Part shown: in pieces, positions 17,160 through 25,212 of the stretch
Layout: every line of letters starts with the position of its first letter
How positions within the stretch are numbered: the stretch's first letter is position 1
DNA from: CBDDBH01 sp965225625
GTDB lineage: Bacteria > Pseudomonadota > Gammaproteobacteria > JADZEE01
DNA length: 64,000 nt
Assembly: GCA_965225625.1 (NCBI GenBank)
Contig: CBDDBH010000023.1
Span: forward strand, 94,990 to 158,989
Direction of reading: 5' to 3'
Notes under the pieces: generated by a model
Seen by the model: the letters and a program-made list of their open reading frames with translations, nothing else
What the model was told of the DNA's origin: nothing
The model's database searches: none
Position numbers and translations under genes: made by a program

Positions 17160-18906
17160 CCTTCTCCCGCAAGGAGGGTGTCGCGAAAGGGGGATCGTTG
17201 CAAGGATCGTGAAGCGTTAAACTACGTGCAGGTACAAGATAGCGAGAGGCCAACGGTGACAAAAGCGCTGGGAATAAATGGGGATGTGCAACTGAACCTG
17301 TTTGAGGGGTTGTCCGATACTGGCGCGTCGCGGCAAAGCCGCAGAGCTGCGGGGCGTGTGTTCATTGATCCTGATCCGCAGCAGCTTTATCTGGGTCAGT
17401 TGTCGGTGAAGGCGCATCTGCAAGCGGCCGGCATTCGTGGGCCGTTAGTGTTACGAGCGCTATTGAGCGAGCTGGATTGGTCGGGTTTTGAAGACAACTA
17501 TGCCAGGACGGGCCGCGCGCCGTATTCCCCGCGCAGCGTGTTGGGGTTAATCGTGTACGGGCTATTGCAGGGTGTGAGTTCGTTGCGGGGTCTGGAACGG
17601 TTGGCGCGAGTGGATATCGGTGCGATGTGGGTGAGCGGGGGGATCTGTCCGGACCATGCGAACATCGGCCGGTTTATCACGCAGCATGATGAGTTGCTGA
17701 GCGGGTCATTTTTTATTGAGTTAACCGGCCGTGTGTTACAAGCCACGGGCAGCAGCGCGACCCGGGTGGCGGGAGACGGCACGGTGATAGAGGCGGCGTG
17801 TTCGCATTATGGTTTGATAAAGGAAGAGGCGGCGAAACAGCGTTTGAGCGAGGCGAGGCAGGTGTTGGCGCAGGCACCGGAGGATAAAACCAAACAAGTG
17901 GCGTTGGCGCAAAGCCAGCAAGTGCATGAGACCTTGCAAAGGCGCAAAGCGGCGCGGGAAAGCAAGGGTAAGTCAGGCGAGAAGGTGTGTGTGAGTGCGC
18001 ACGAGCCCGAAGCGATGGTGCAAGCGTTGAAACGCGGACGAGGCACGGGGCCCTCCTATAAGCCCTCGGTGCTGGCCAATGAAGAACGGGTGGTGGTTGG
18101 GATGGCGGTTGACCCCTCCAGTGAGAGCGCGGTGGTCGCGGGGATGCTGGCGCACAGTGAAGCGAGCAGTGGCGTGGCCGTTGAAGATCTGTTGCTGGAT
18201 GCGGGCTACTTCAGTGACCGGATATTGCAACACAGCGTGGAGCGGGACATCAACCTGCTTTGTCCGGAGGGGAAAGTGGCGGGGCAAGCCAAGCAATCGC
18301 AGAAAACCTTTCCTAAGGGTGCCTTTGTCTATGACGCGTACCAGGATGCTTACCGCTGTGCGAACAATGAATGGTTAGTGCCGGTGGAGCGTTACGCGGG
18401 CACTGCCACACACAAAGGGTACGTGCGTTATGCCACCCCGGGCTGCGGTGCGTGTGCTTTGAAAGCGCAGTGTACGCGCGGGGGGAACGCCGGACCATCA
18501 GCCGCTATGGGGGTGATGAACTAAAAGATGCGCTGCGCATGGTGATGCAACAGCCGCAGGCGCAAGCGCTGTATGTGAAGCGCCAAGCGATGGTAGAGCC
18601 GGTGTTCAGCACGTTGCGCGAGCGACAGGGATTGAACCGGTTCCGGCGGCGCGGGTTAGCCGGGGTGAGACGAGAATTTGCACTGCATATACTCGCTTAC
18701 AACCTGGGACGGGCGGTGTTGGCCCGTTTAGCCTGTATTGGTGCGTTGACAAAAGCCTGTTTGATGCGCTTGTGGCATCACCGTATCGTGCGCCGCGAAT
18801 TATGGCTTTGGGAAACACACCTGCTGCCAACGGCGTGTTGAAACACCGCCAGTACGATATCCAGCATATTTATCGCCTTTTGCGACACCCTCCAAGGGGA
18901 GAAGGG
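17160..18906 (+). mobile_element. IS1182-like insertion sequence with imperfect terminal inverted repeats
   Basis: The left end at 17160-17190 and the right end at 18876-18906 are imperfect inverted repeats of about 31 bases sharing CCTTCTCCC and GGAGGGTGTCGC. They enclose one transposase reading frame split by a frameshift. Bases just outside do not show an obvious target duplication by eye. The element separates the plus-strand Rieske operon from the minus-strand tmo operon and stands only 59 bases beyond the tmoD stop, where a reductase gene might be expected. Confidence 0.8.
17256..18841 (+). pseudogene. IS1182-family transposase, frameshifted
   Basis: The first frame (GTG at 17256 or earlier, to 18524) gives the N-terminal domain and most of the DDE core: GLLQGVSSLRGLERLARVDI, the catalytic region RVAGDGTVIEAACSHYG, and LLLDAGYFSD. 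The second frame takes over near 18482 and supplies the end: RRTISRYGGDE, VEPVFSTLRERQGLNRFRRRG (the Glu region) and ILAYNLGRAV. The switch is a -1 shift at a run of six G (18480-18485) after the Cys motif CGACALKAQCTRG. It could be a true indel or a programmed slip; the first frame continues only 14 codons past the switch. It is probably inactive unless slippage occurs. Confidence 0.82.
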
Positions 18907-18919
18907 ACTCGTGTATTAG

Positions 18920-18944
18920 CCCCTCGCCCCTTGCGGGAGAGGGG
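18920..18944. repeat. GC-rich palindrome between IS element and tmoD
   Basis: The arms CCCCTCGCCC (18920-18929) and GGGAGAGGGG (18935-18944) pair at 9 of 10 positions around CTTGC. Read on the minus strand it lies 21 bases past the tmoD stop, so it could stabilise or end the tmo transcript, although no T-run follows. It resembles the IS ends in composition and may be a REP-type unit. Confidence 0.5.
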
Positions 18945-18965
18945 TAAGAGAGCACAACGCGCGAA

Positions 18966-19259
18966 CTACAACTCTTTCGTCAAATAAAACCGCACATAAT
19001 CTTCGGTAGTTTCAATCTGTCCCGCAAACGAACCCAGTACTGCTTCCAGTTCCTGCATGCGGAAAGGGCGGCCTAAACAGCTTTCCATCGTCTGTTGCTT
19101 GATGATGCACTCGCGGTCCATTTCCACGCGGATATAGGCGTGGTGATCTTCAACGTTGATTTCCTTATCCGGGTTGTCCAGGGAGACTGCTTCAATCGCT
19201 GCATCAGCAACTTCGCCTGAACGCAGCACCGGTCCGACTTGGTTATTGCCAGTACTCAT
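18966..19259 (-). CDS. tmoD: Toluene monooxygenase effector/coupling protein
   Basis: A protein of 97 residues, close to the 103 of TmoD and the size of MmoB-type regulatory proteins. It contains NQVGPVLRSGEVADAAIEAV near the start and DHHAYIRVEMDRECIIKQQTM in the middle, which match the family that docks on the hydroxylase and controls access to the diiron site. It is the last gene of the operon A-B-E-C-D, 7 bases after the Rieske ferredoxin gene. In the reference toluene 4-monooxygenase operon this gene precedes tmoE and tmoF, so its terminal place is unusual. Confidence 0.88.
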   Translation of the reverse strand: MSTGNNQVGPVLRSGEVADAAIEAVSLDNPDKEINVEDHHAYIRVEMDRECIIKQQTMESCLGRPFRMQELEAVLGSFAGQIETTEDYVRFYLTKEL

Positions 19260-19266
19260 GTTGTAG

Positions 19267-19620
19267 TTAAACTCCCGAGTACTTCGGCTCTATGTCGGCG
19301 ACATCAACGTGGATTTCGTCATTTTCGATTCGTACAGGATAACGCGCCAATTCGCAGGTGGCGGGATTGACACCCTTGCCCGTCGTTACGTCGAACTGCC
19401 ACTGATGGGCCATGCAAGTCAGCACCGTGTCACCGTCAAAATCGCCGTCCGCCAGCCTGATTTGTTGATGCGGGCAATACCCTTGAATGGCCGTTACCAC
19501 ACCGTCGAGCGGGTAGATTACAACGATCTGTGTGCCGTCGACTTCAAAGCCTTGCATCTCACCTTCCCAAACATCGTCGAGGCTGCAAACTCGGTTGAAG
19601 CTCAACGGCTGGACACTCAC
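19267..19620 (-). CDS. tmoC: Rieske ferredoxin of the diiron monooxygenase
   Basis: A protein of 117 residues with Rieske ligands C49-x-H51 and C69-x2-H72 (YCPHQQ ... CMAHQW), spaced as in TmoC. It carries electrons from a reductase to the hydroxylase diiron centre. The start is GTG at 19620, which overlaps the tmoE stop as GTGA, indicating coupled translation. No NADH oxidoreductase gene follows in the operon. Confidence 0.9.
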   Translation of the reverse strand: MSVQPLSFNRVCSLDDVWEGEMQGFEVDGTQIVVIYPLDGVVTAIQGYCPHQQIRLADGDFDGDTVLTCMAHQWQFDVTTGKGVNPATCELARYPVRIENDEIHVDVADIEPKYSGV

Positions 19621-20609
19621 AAACCCAGATCGAGCGAGAGTAGGTAGCCCCGCACGTCTGCTTTAGCGGTATCGGCTGCGTCGGGACTGTCAGGCAAGGC
19701 TGCGCAATAACTTTCGATGGCGGTATTGGCCAGGGGTAACCATTTCTCAATCCAATTACGTATTACGGTAACGTTGGCATTATTTTCAGCGGCGAAACGT
19801 ACCAGCGCCGAGGACCAGGTACGTGAACGCCGCACGTCGCGGTAGACCGAATCCGACAGTAATCCAAGCAAAGTATCGCCCTGACGGCGTCCGGCGGCGG
19901 GAAGCTGACGTAACAGGGTTTCATCGATTGCGGGTTTGGCAACGAGATTCAAGGCCACGAAGGCCTCGCCCCAATCGTAGGTCACCAACACCTTCTCCAT
20001 TAATTCGCGAAAGCCTTGCCAGGCAGCGTCCTCCTCCCACATCTGCCGCTCGCTGCTACCGTAGCCGCGATCCGGACAGTGCTCTTTGAGCTCGGCAGTC
20101 CGATAGGCAATATGTGAGAGCCAGCGCATCTGGTCAGCTGCTTGATAGAGCACGCAGTTTCGGATCGTGCTCGACGGCACAATTTGAACCAGATAATGCG
20201 AGGCCATTTGTACCGTGTGTACCAAATATCGGCCGGGTGTATACAAGGACTGCAAGGTGCTCTGCCATGCACCATCGAGTCCGGCGTCGTGCTCAAGATC
20301 GTCGTACTCGTCGAGCAGTCCCTCGACGTAGGTTTCCTGCCCGTCCTGCAAGGTGTTGTAGCTGCGGTAGATCATCTCATCGGGGTCGCGGAAGTCTTCG
20401 AAATTACAGCCGCTGAGCGGTGATCCGTGGCGGTATTGTTTGAACCATTTCGACAGCGGAATGTTGGGCCCGAGTTCAAACGGAGACTCGGCATCATCGA
20501 CGTTGTAGATAAGGTTCGTCGAAACGACTTCGTACTCGCTGGGGCGGCGGCGATTGCCGGCCAGATGGCTCCAGGTTTTCAGCGGTTTGAGTGGTTCGCG
20601 GCTACTCAT
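19617..20609 (-). CDS. tmoE: Diiron monooxygenase hydroxylase beta subunit
   Basis: A protein of 330 residues compared with 327 in TmoE. Family stretches are LKTWSHLAGNRRRPSEYEVV at the start, GCNFEDFRDPDEMIYRSYN and YTPGRYLVHTVQMASHYL. The beta subunit supports the alpha subunit in the (alpha-beta-gamma)2 hydroxylase and has no iron. It overlaps tmoB by 8 bases at its start and tmoC by 4 at its end. Its place directly after tmoB is not the order of the reference operon, where C and D intervene. Confidence 0.92.
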   Translation of the reverse strand: MSSREPLKPLKTWSHLAGNRRRPSEYEVVSTNLIYNVDDAESPFELGPNIPLSKWFKQYRHGSPLSGCNFEDFRDPDEMIYRSYNTLQDGQETYVEGLLDEYDDLEHDAGLDGAWQSTLQSLYTPGRYLVHTVQMASHYLVQIVPSSTIRNCVLYQAADQMRWLSHIAYRTAELKEHCPDRGYGSSERQMWEEDAAWQGFRELMEKVLVTYDWGEAFVALNLVAKPAIDETLLRQLPAAGRRQGDTLLGLLSDSVYRDVRRSRTWSSALVRFAAENNANVTVIRNWIEKWLPLANTAIESYCAALPDSPDAADTAKADVRGYLLSLDLGL

Positions 20610-20862
20610 TCTCGTAATAAAACTCGAGACTGGTCATTGTTGTGATACCGGTCTGCGCGACGGTCTGGGCAGGTGGTAGCGGCTGTTCCTCGCCAGTGCG
20701 GCGAACGCTCAATGATTGTCCCGGGCGCTGGTTTTTGTCGAAACCAATATAAGTCTTGGCGGCCTGCAGACAGATCTCGTCCATGGTCTGCTCGGTATCG
20801 ACCATGACGACGTATAAAACAAATTCGTCGTGCAGATTTTGCACTACCGGGATCTGAGCCAT
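20602..20862 (-). CDS. tmoB: Diiron monooxygenase hydroxylase gamma subunit
   Basis: A protein of 86 residues (TmoB has 84) with a ubiquitin-like small-subunit pattern. It starts AQIPVVQNLHDEFVLYVVMVD and has the conserved CLQAAKTYIGFDKNQRPGQ. It binds at the edge of the hydroxylase alpha subunit. It lies 19 bases after the tmoA stop and overlaps tmoE by 8 bases. Confidence 0.9.
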   Translation of the reverse strand: MAQIPVVQNLHDEFVLYVVMVDTEQTMDEICLQAAKTYIGFDKNQRPGQSLSVRRTGEEQPLPPAQTVAQTGITTMTSLEFYYENE

Positions 20863-20881
20863 GGCGCTACGCCTTCAGGGA

Positions 20882-22393
20882 TCAGGCCGCGTCGCTTTGG
20901 CCGACGCGGTAGGCATCGACCCAGCTGTGACCCAGCGAATCCTCGCCTTGCTCGCCAGGCGCAAGGCTAAAATAATCGAGCAGCCCTTCCAGCGTCGGCG
21001 GTTGGATCATCCCAGCCACCATACGGTCAGCGATACTTAGATGATCTTTGTAGCGCTCGGGGTCCTGCTGGAATATCCAGCGGTCTACTTCCGAGCCGAA
21101 ATGATAAGTGCGACCCTCAAACTCCAAGGGATAATCCTTGAGTGGGCGACCGACGCCCTTGAAACCGGGGGTTCCGGTAATAGGCACCTGCGCCATATTG
21201 CACAGCGTCACCATCGTCGGTAAAACCGTATCCACGGGACCGTCCTTGACGAACCGCTCAATAATGGGATCCCAGAAGTGCTTGCCCCAGGTATCGTTCC
21301 AACCGGGGTATTTTTCTTCCAGCCATTCGCGTTCTACGGGACTGACGCCCGCCGGAACGTCCCACCATACTGAACGATGGAAGGTCCAGATCCCCGCGTG
21401 CATGCCGTGATGGCGGATGTCGAGATCGTTGATCAGCTGCTCCCAGTACCAGGGTTTCGCGAGTCCAATCTCTAACAGATTGCGTTCGAACTGACCAAAG
21501 ATCCACTCCTGCATAAATTCCTTGAACGATTTCTCGCGTCGTTCCAAAGGCGTGTAATAATCGAGTGCCGGGCCTGTCAGTGTTGCGAACAGAGTCCACG
21601 CGCGCCAAATTGCGATATCAACCAGGCGCTGCGCTTCTTCCTGCTTGCCGTTTTCCAAAAGGATCTTGACGACCGGTCCGCCGATCTGGGCGTGGCGCGC
21701 TTCGTCAGTTTGAATACTCGATGCGAGATTCGAAAAAGTGATATCGCCGGCTTTTGCCGCATCGGCGGCCAAGCCTAGAAATTGAAGGTTTGAAAAACCG
21801 GTTTCGAATGCGAAGGTCAGCATCACCGCGACGCCGACCGCATCGCGTCCGGACATAATGTCGTCGAACAGGTGGCGCGCGGCGACCACGGCCCATTCGT
21901 TGGTATGCATCGCTTTCGCCGCCCAATCGAACTGTCGGCTGCGGCTAACGTGCTCGTGCGGGAAAAAGAGTTGGATCTGGCCGTGCCGGTTTTCGTCCAT
22001 GGCGCCGAAAGTTGCCATATTGCGCATACCCGGTGCTTTGCCGAAACGCGCCATACGCGATTCCGCGCCGGCGGCCATGGCCTCCAACACGGCGAAGGCG
22101 CCATAGTGTTGTTTCAGTATCGTTATCCAGCCCGGCTCGGCCTGGTCAAGGAAGTTGGCGCGCTGCAGAGCGGCTTTGACAGAGTAAGCACCGGCATCTT
22201 TTTCGCGCTGTATTTTGACGTATTCGCGGTAGCTTACCTTGTAGGGCTCGTCGTAGTTCTCCCATTGTTCCAAAGGCAAATCCATGCTGCCGCTCTGCGC
22301 TTCGGGGAATAGTTCATCCTCGGTGACGTATTTGGGTGTCCAGTTTGTCGTTCGCGCAATGTCATACCACTGGCTTCGTTGCAAAAGTGCCAT
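20882..22393 (-). CDS. tmoA: Diiron aromatic monooxygenase hydroxylase alpha subunit (toluene 4-monooxygenase type)
   Basis: A protein of 503 residues from ATG 22393. With this start the diiron ligands fall at the same numbers as in toluene 4-monooxygenase: E104, E134, H137, E197, E231 and H234 (GAMDENRHGQ and QTDEARHAQ). The longer frame to 22456 breaks this match. The sequence is clearly TmoA-type throughout (NWTPKYVTEDELFPE, EKDAGAYSVKAAL, HFGSEVDRWIFQQDPERY). Pocket residues differ: position 100 is Phe (Ile in T4MO), 103 is Leu (Gly), and 201 is Ser (Thr), while A107, F176, F196 and F205 are kept. Regioselectivity or substrate may therefore differ from toluene para-hydroxylation. The neighbouring p-cresol enzyme suggests a para-alkylphenol product. 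Confidence 0.93.
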   Translation of the reverse strand: MALLQRSQWYDIARTTNWTPKYVTEDELFPEAQSGSMDLPLEQWENYDEPYKVSYREYVKIQREKDAGAYSVKAALQRANFLDQAEPGWITILKQHYGAFAVLEAMAAGAESRMARFGKAPGMRNMATFGAMDENRHGQIQLFFPHEHVSRSRQFDWAAKAMHTNEWAVVAARHLFDDIMSGRDAVGVAVMLTFAFETGFSNLQFLGLAADAAKAGDITFSNLASSIQTDEARHAQIGGPVVKILLENGKQEEAQRLVDIAIWRAWTLFATLTGPALDYYTPLERREKSFKEFMQEWIFGQFERNLLEIGLAKPWYWEQLINDLDIRHHGMHAGIWTFHRSVWWDVPAGVSPVEREWLEEKYPGWNDTWGKHFWDPIIERFVKDGPVDTVLPTMVTLCNMAQVPITGTPGFKGVGRPLKDYPLEFEGRTYHFGSEVDRWIFQQDPERYKDHLSIADRMVAGMIQPPTLEGLLDYFSLAPGEQGEDSLGHSWVDAYRVGQSDAA

Positions 22394-22417
22394 GAGATTT
22401 GTCCTCGATACGGTGCA

Positions 22418-22444
22418 CCGATGGTCAGTTATACTGACCATCGG
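22418..22444. promoter_or_regulatory. Perfect 12-bp inverted repeat upstream of tmoA
   Basis: CCGATGGTCAGT (22418-22429) and ACTGACCATCGG (22433-22444) are perfect inverted copies around TAT. The palindrome is 24 bases before the tmoA ATG and 50 bases after the pchC stop. It could be an operator for a dimeric regulator driving tmo separately from pchFC, or an mRNA hairpin that separates the two parts of one transcript. No T-run follows on the minus strand, so a simple terminator is unlikely. Confidence 0.6.
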
Positions 22445-22494
22445 GCTCGTTGTCACCCCGAGTATTTTACCGATTATGACTTACATCACGATTT

Positions 22495-22815
22495 CTAGTC
22501 GCTGGCAGTTAAGTATCTTGCCACTGCGTCGAGTTCTGTATCGGTGATCTCCGTCGGCCGAAACGGCGGCATTTCGAGCAGGCCATTGCGCACAACCGAT
22601 TTAACGTAACTAGCCTGCAGGTCGTGGCGCTGGGTCAGAACTGCCGCGTCCGACCCGCGCAGCTCTGTCAGGCGCATGGTACCCGGGTTGCCGGATCCCG
22701 GTGCGTGGCAGGGCACGCAATGCTGCTGATAAATAGTGCGCCCGTTGTCGTCCGCGTTAGTCGCACCGCCCAAAGCCAGTAAGCATAACCCAACCCCGGC
22801 AATTGCCACTTTCAT
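22495..22815 (-). CDS. pchC: Cytochrome c subunit of p-cresol methylhydroxylase
   Basis: A protein of 106 residues with a signal peptide (residues 1-21) and one heme site C33-x2-C36-H37; Met83 in LEMPPF is the likely axial ligand. It accepts electrons from the flavoprotein in the periplasm. The start ATG overlaps the pchF stop as ATGA. The tight pairing with pchF supports the assignment over a generic cytochrome c. Confidence 0.85.
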   Translation of the reverse strand: MKVAIAGVGLCLLALGGATNADDNGRTIYQQHCVPCHAPGSGNPGTMRLTELRGSDAAVLTQRHDLQASYVKSVVRNGLLEMPPFRPTEITDTELDAVARYLTASD

Positions 22816-24377
22816 GTCTTGCGGCCTTCGCGTAAATGCCGCGGCCAGATCCCGTTCTTCCCAGGCGACAGGATTCCGTTCGGATCCAACGCGTCCTTGA
22901 TCTGAGCCTGCACCCGCGCCAATGCACCGTCATTCCAGGAATAGGTCGCCGCCACTTGATCCATGAAGTCGAGGTGGGTGCGGTATTCGCCGTAGCCTGC
23001 AGCCGCAGCATCTGCAATCAGCGACCGCATCAGTTCCTGTGCGCGTTCTCTGATACCAGAGTCGGTGCGATCGAATATCAGCAGGAGAACATGATGCATC
23101 TCCCGCCAGCCGATGATGAATTCACCGGCGTAATCGAGTCCGAATTCATGATGCCTCCGGCGTACCATTTCGTACTGCTTCATTGCATCGGCCCCAGTTG
23201 TCGGCGAGATTGGTGCGAAGCCGACATGGCCACCGCCGCCAGTCCAGTTCAGGGTCGAAAACTCGGTCATGTTGGGTTCTCCACGCATGAGTTTTTCGCG
23301 GTACTCAAACGCCGTGTCGCCCTTGCGGTCCGCGGCGGTGTAGAACCGGGCGCCGGGGATCCGGGCGAAGGCGTCCCGAATAACCGACCACTGAGCATCC
23401 ATGATGGGTTCGGGTCCGTACAGTGCGCCGTAGAAGTTCCACATGCCGATCTTCAGGTCGCTGGCGATCTTGCGGCGCACGCTGTCGGGCAGCGGACCGG
23501 AACCCCTATAGTAATGTCGCCGTGTGACTTTGACTGCCGCCTCCCACACCAGGTCCACGGTCGTCGCCGCGTTCGGGATCACCATGTTGATCTTCAGCGG
23601 CCGCAGGATCTCAGTGATATCGTGCAAGTCATCTTCGCGCTGAAACGTGATCATGAAAGGTCGGTAGCCGGACGGCTCCGGCATCAGCCAAATACCCATC
23701 TTAGTAACCACGCCGAAATTCGACTGGGTGAACAGTCCGTCTAGCACAGGACCATAGCCCCACTTAAACAATTGCCACGTGTTGTTTCCCGGTAGGGCGC
23801 CCATTCCCGTGCGGAAGATCTCACCGTCGGCCAGTACCACCTCCATGCCGCATTGCATAGCGAGGTGGTCACCGTAAGGCGTATAGCCGGCACCATGATC
23901 GAGCGCATTGCCCATGACACTCCCCCAGGCCGGGGCAGCACAGTCAATCCACAATTTGATTTTGTTTTTCTGCAGATAGTCATACAGTGCCTGATAGGTG
24001 ACACCGGGTTCGACCAGCGCATAAGCAAGATCTTCGTTCACCTCGATAATGCGGTTCATGCGTTTCAGATCGAGCACCACATAACCGCCGCGCATCGGTG
24101 CCGGGCCGCCGTAGGCAAAGTTCTTGCCCGTTGAGAACACCCACAGCGGGACCCCGTGCGCGTTGGCGATTGTTAATACCGCCTGTACTTCATCTACGTC
24201 TGCTGGGGCGATTGCGGCTGAGGGCGCTCGTGACTCCGGCGGCGCCATGGAGAAGGTGTCCAGGTAGCTGTTGAGACCCGTCTTGACCGAGTTGATGACC
24301 CAGTCGTTGCCGACTACCGTGCGAAATTCGGCCAGGATTCCCTCGAATTCGCTTGCCGTGAAGCCTTCGGGATACAT
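22812..24377 (-). CDS. pchF: p-Cresol methylhydroxylase flavoprotein (4-cresol dehydrogenase)
   Basis: A protein of 521 residues, the exact size of the known enzyme, of the vanillyl-alcohol oxidase family. Recognised segments are the FAD-binding stretch VFSTGKNFAYGGPAPMRGG, then DHGAGYTPYGDHLAMQCGME, QLFKWGYGPVLDGLFTQSNF and the C-terminal ILSPGKNGIWP. The enzyme oxidises p-alkylphenols such as p-cresol through a quinone methide to the alcohol and then the aldehyde, passing electrons to the cytochrome. It heads the minus-strand operon that runs into tmoA-B-E-C-D, so hydroxylation of an alkylbenzene and oxidation of the alkylphenol may be joined. Eugenol or 4-ethylphenol are alternative substrates. 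Confidence 0.88.
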   Translation of the reverse strand: MYPEGFTASEFEGILAEFRTVVGNDWVINSVKTGLNSYLDTFSMAPPESRAPSAAIAPADVDEVQAVLTIANAHGVPLWVFSTGKNFAYGGPAPMRGGYVVLDLKRMNRIIEVNEDLAYALVEPGVTYQALYDYLQKNKIKLWIDCAAPAWGSVMGNALDHGAGYTPYGDHLAMQCGMEVVLADGEIFRTGMGALPGNNTWQLFKWGYGPVLDGLFTQSNFGVVTKMGIWLMPEPSGYRPFMITFQREDDLHDITEILRPLKINMVIPNAATTVDLVWEAAVKVTRRHYYRGSGPLPDSVRRKIASDLKIGMWNFYGALYGPEPIMDAQWSVIRDAFARIPGARFYTAADRKGDTAFEYREKLMRGEPNMTEFSTLNWTGGGGHVGFAPISPTTGADAMKQYEMVRRRHHEFGLDYAGEFIIGWREMHHVLLLIFDRTDSGIRERAQELMRSLIADAAAAGYGEYRTHLDFMDQVAATYSWNDGALARVQAQIKDALDPNGILSPGKNGIWPRHLREGRKT

Positions 24378-24410
24378 GAATGGATTCCCCCAGAGATCGC
24401 GATTAGCGAT

Positions 24411-24452
24411 AAAAATCTAAACGTGCCGACGAAGCAGCGCAGCATCGGCACG
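24411..24452 (-). terminator. Probable rho-independent terminator after the 24470-25126 gene
   Basis: On the minus strand, CGTGCCGA and TCGGCACG (24445-24452 and 24422-24429) form an 8-bp stem with a 15-base loop, followed by TTTAGATTTTT. It lies 18 bases after the stop of the upstream gene and separates it from pchF, which therefore needs its own promoter between about 24378 and 24410. Confidence 0.7.
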
Positions 24453-24469
24453 CGCGAATGTTTAGGCGA

Positions 24470-25126
24470 TTACCATTCGGTGTCCAGAGCGCCTCGAACA
24501 AACCAGATCTGCTGACAGATAGTGACGAGCGTCAACGCGAGCAGTAACTCGACGGCGGCGCCGAGCCAGCCTGTCAGCAGGGCCAGACTCAATAGGACTA
24601 TGCGCTCCGGCTGCGTCGCGATACCGACGTTACACTGAAGTCCCAACGCTTCAGCACGCGCCTTTACGTAATTACTGAGCAACGCAGCGAGGACTAACAA
24701 TAACGGTAACATCGGCGAGACGTTGCTGAGGTAAACTGCGACAGCGACGAGAACAACACCCTCAACGATATTGTCCAGGCAAGAGACAACAAAGCGCGAA
24801 AAGGATGATTCTGCGCCGTGGACTCGCGCACCGGTTTCGCCGAGCAATCGCAGAGCGCCGGCGCTGATTAGCACCACAGCGGCAATCCGCAGGTAACCAC
24901 ACGCAAGTAAGCACGAACCGGCGGCAGCGGCAAGGGCGGCGACAGCAATGAAGCGGGCTGGCGTAGTACCCTTGGCGGCAAGATTTTCGACGCTGGCTAG
25001 CAACGCATCATCCAGCCAAGCGTGAAGTTGAGAGCGGATTAACGTATTCATAACGGGGCTGACCACCGCCGCGATTAACTGTCTCAACGGGTGGTTGCCG
25101 ATAATAGCACAAGGCTCAGCCGGCAA
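24470..25126 (-). CDS. CDP-alcohol phosphatidyltransferase family membrane protein, catalytic motif degenerate
   Basis: A protein of up to 218 residues from TTG 25126; ATG 25051 gives 193 residues and fits the family start MNTLIRSQLHAWLDDAL better. Several hydrophobic helices, and the segment VKARAEALGLQCNVGIATQPERIVLL, are diagnostic of archaetidyl- and PgsA-type phosphotransferases. The metal-binding motif (normally D-x2-D-G-x2-A-R-x8-G-x3-D-x3-D) reads GETGARVHGAESSFSRFVVSCLD: the Ala-Arg and last Asp remain, but the first three Asp and both Gly are changed. It is therefore probably not a normal phosphotransferase. It diverges from phaE. Confidence 0.7.
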   Translation of the reverse strand: MPAEPCAIIGNHPLRQLIAAVVSPVMNTLIRSQLHAWLDDALLASVENLAAKGTTPARFIAVAALAAAAGSCLLACGYLRIAAVVLISAGALRLLGETGARVHGAESSFSRFVVSCLDNIVEGVVLVAVAVYLSNVSPMLPLLLVLAALLSNYVKARAEALGLQCNVGIATQPERIVLLSLALLTGWLGAAVELLLALTLVTICQQIWFVRGALDTEW

Positions 25127-25212
25127 AAGCAGCCACTTTCTACGGGGTTGTCCGACGTAAACGTGCTAGCATCGATGCCGTTGGTTCTTACTCATTGGCT
25201 GCAAGCTCCACG

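Noticed and set aside
18571..18640. Possible second independent transposase gene starting at 18371
   Set aside because: Its conserved part begins only after the G-run at 18480; it is the continuation of the same transposase in another frame.
22836..23744. A 302-codon frame antisense to pchF
   Set aside because: pchF matches its family over its whole length; the opposite frame has no recognisable pattern.
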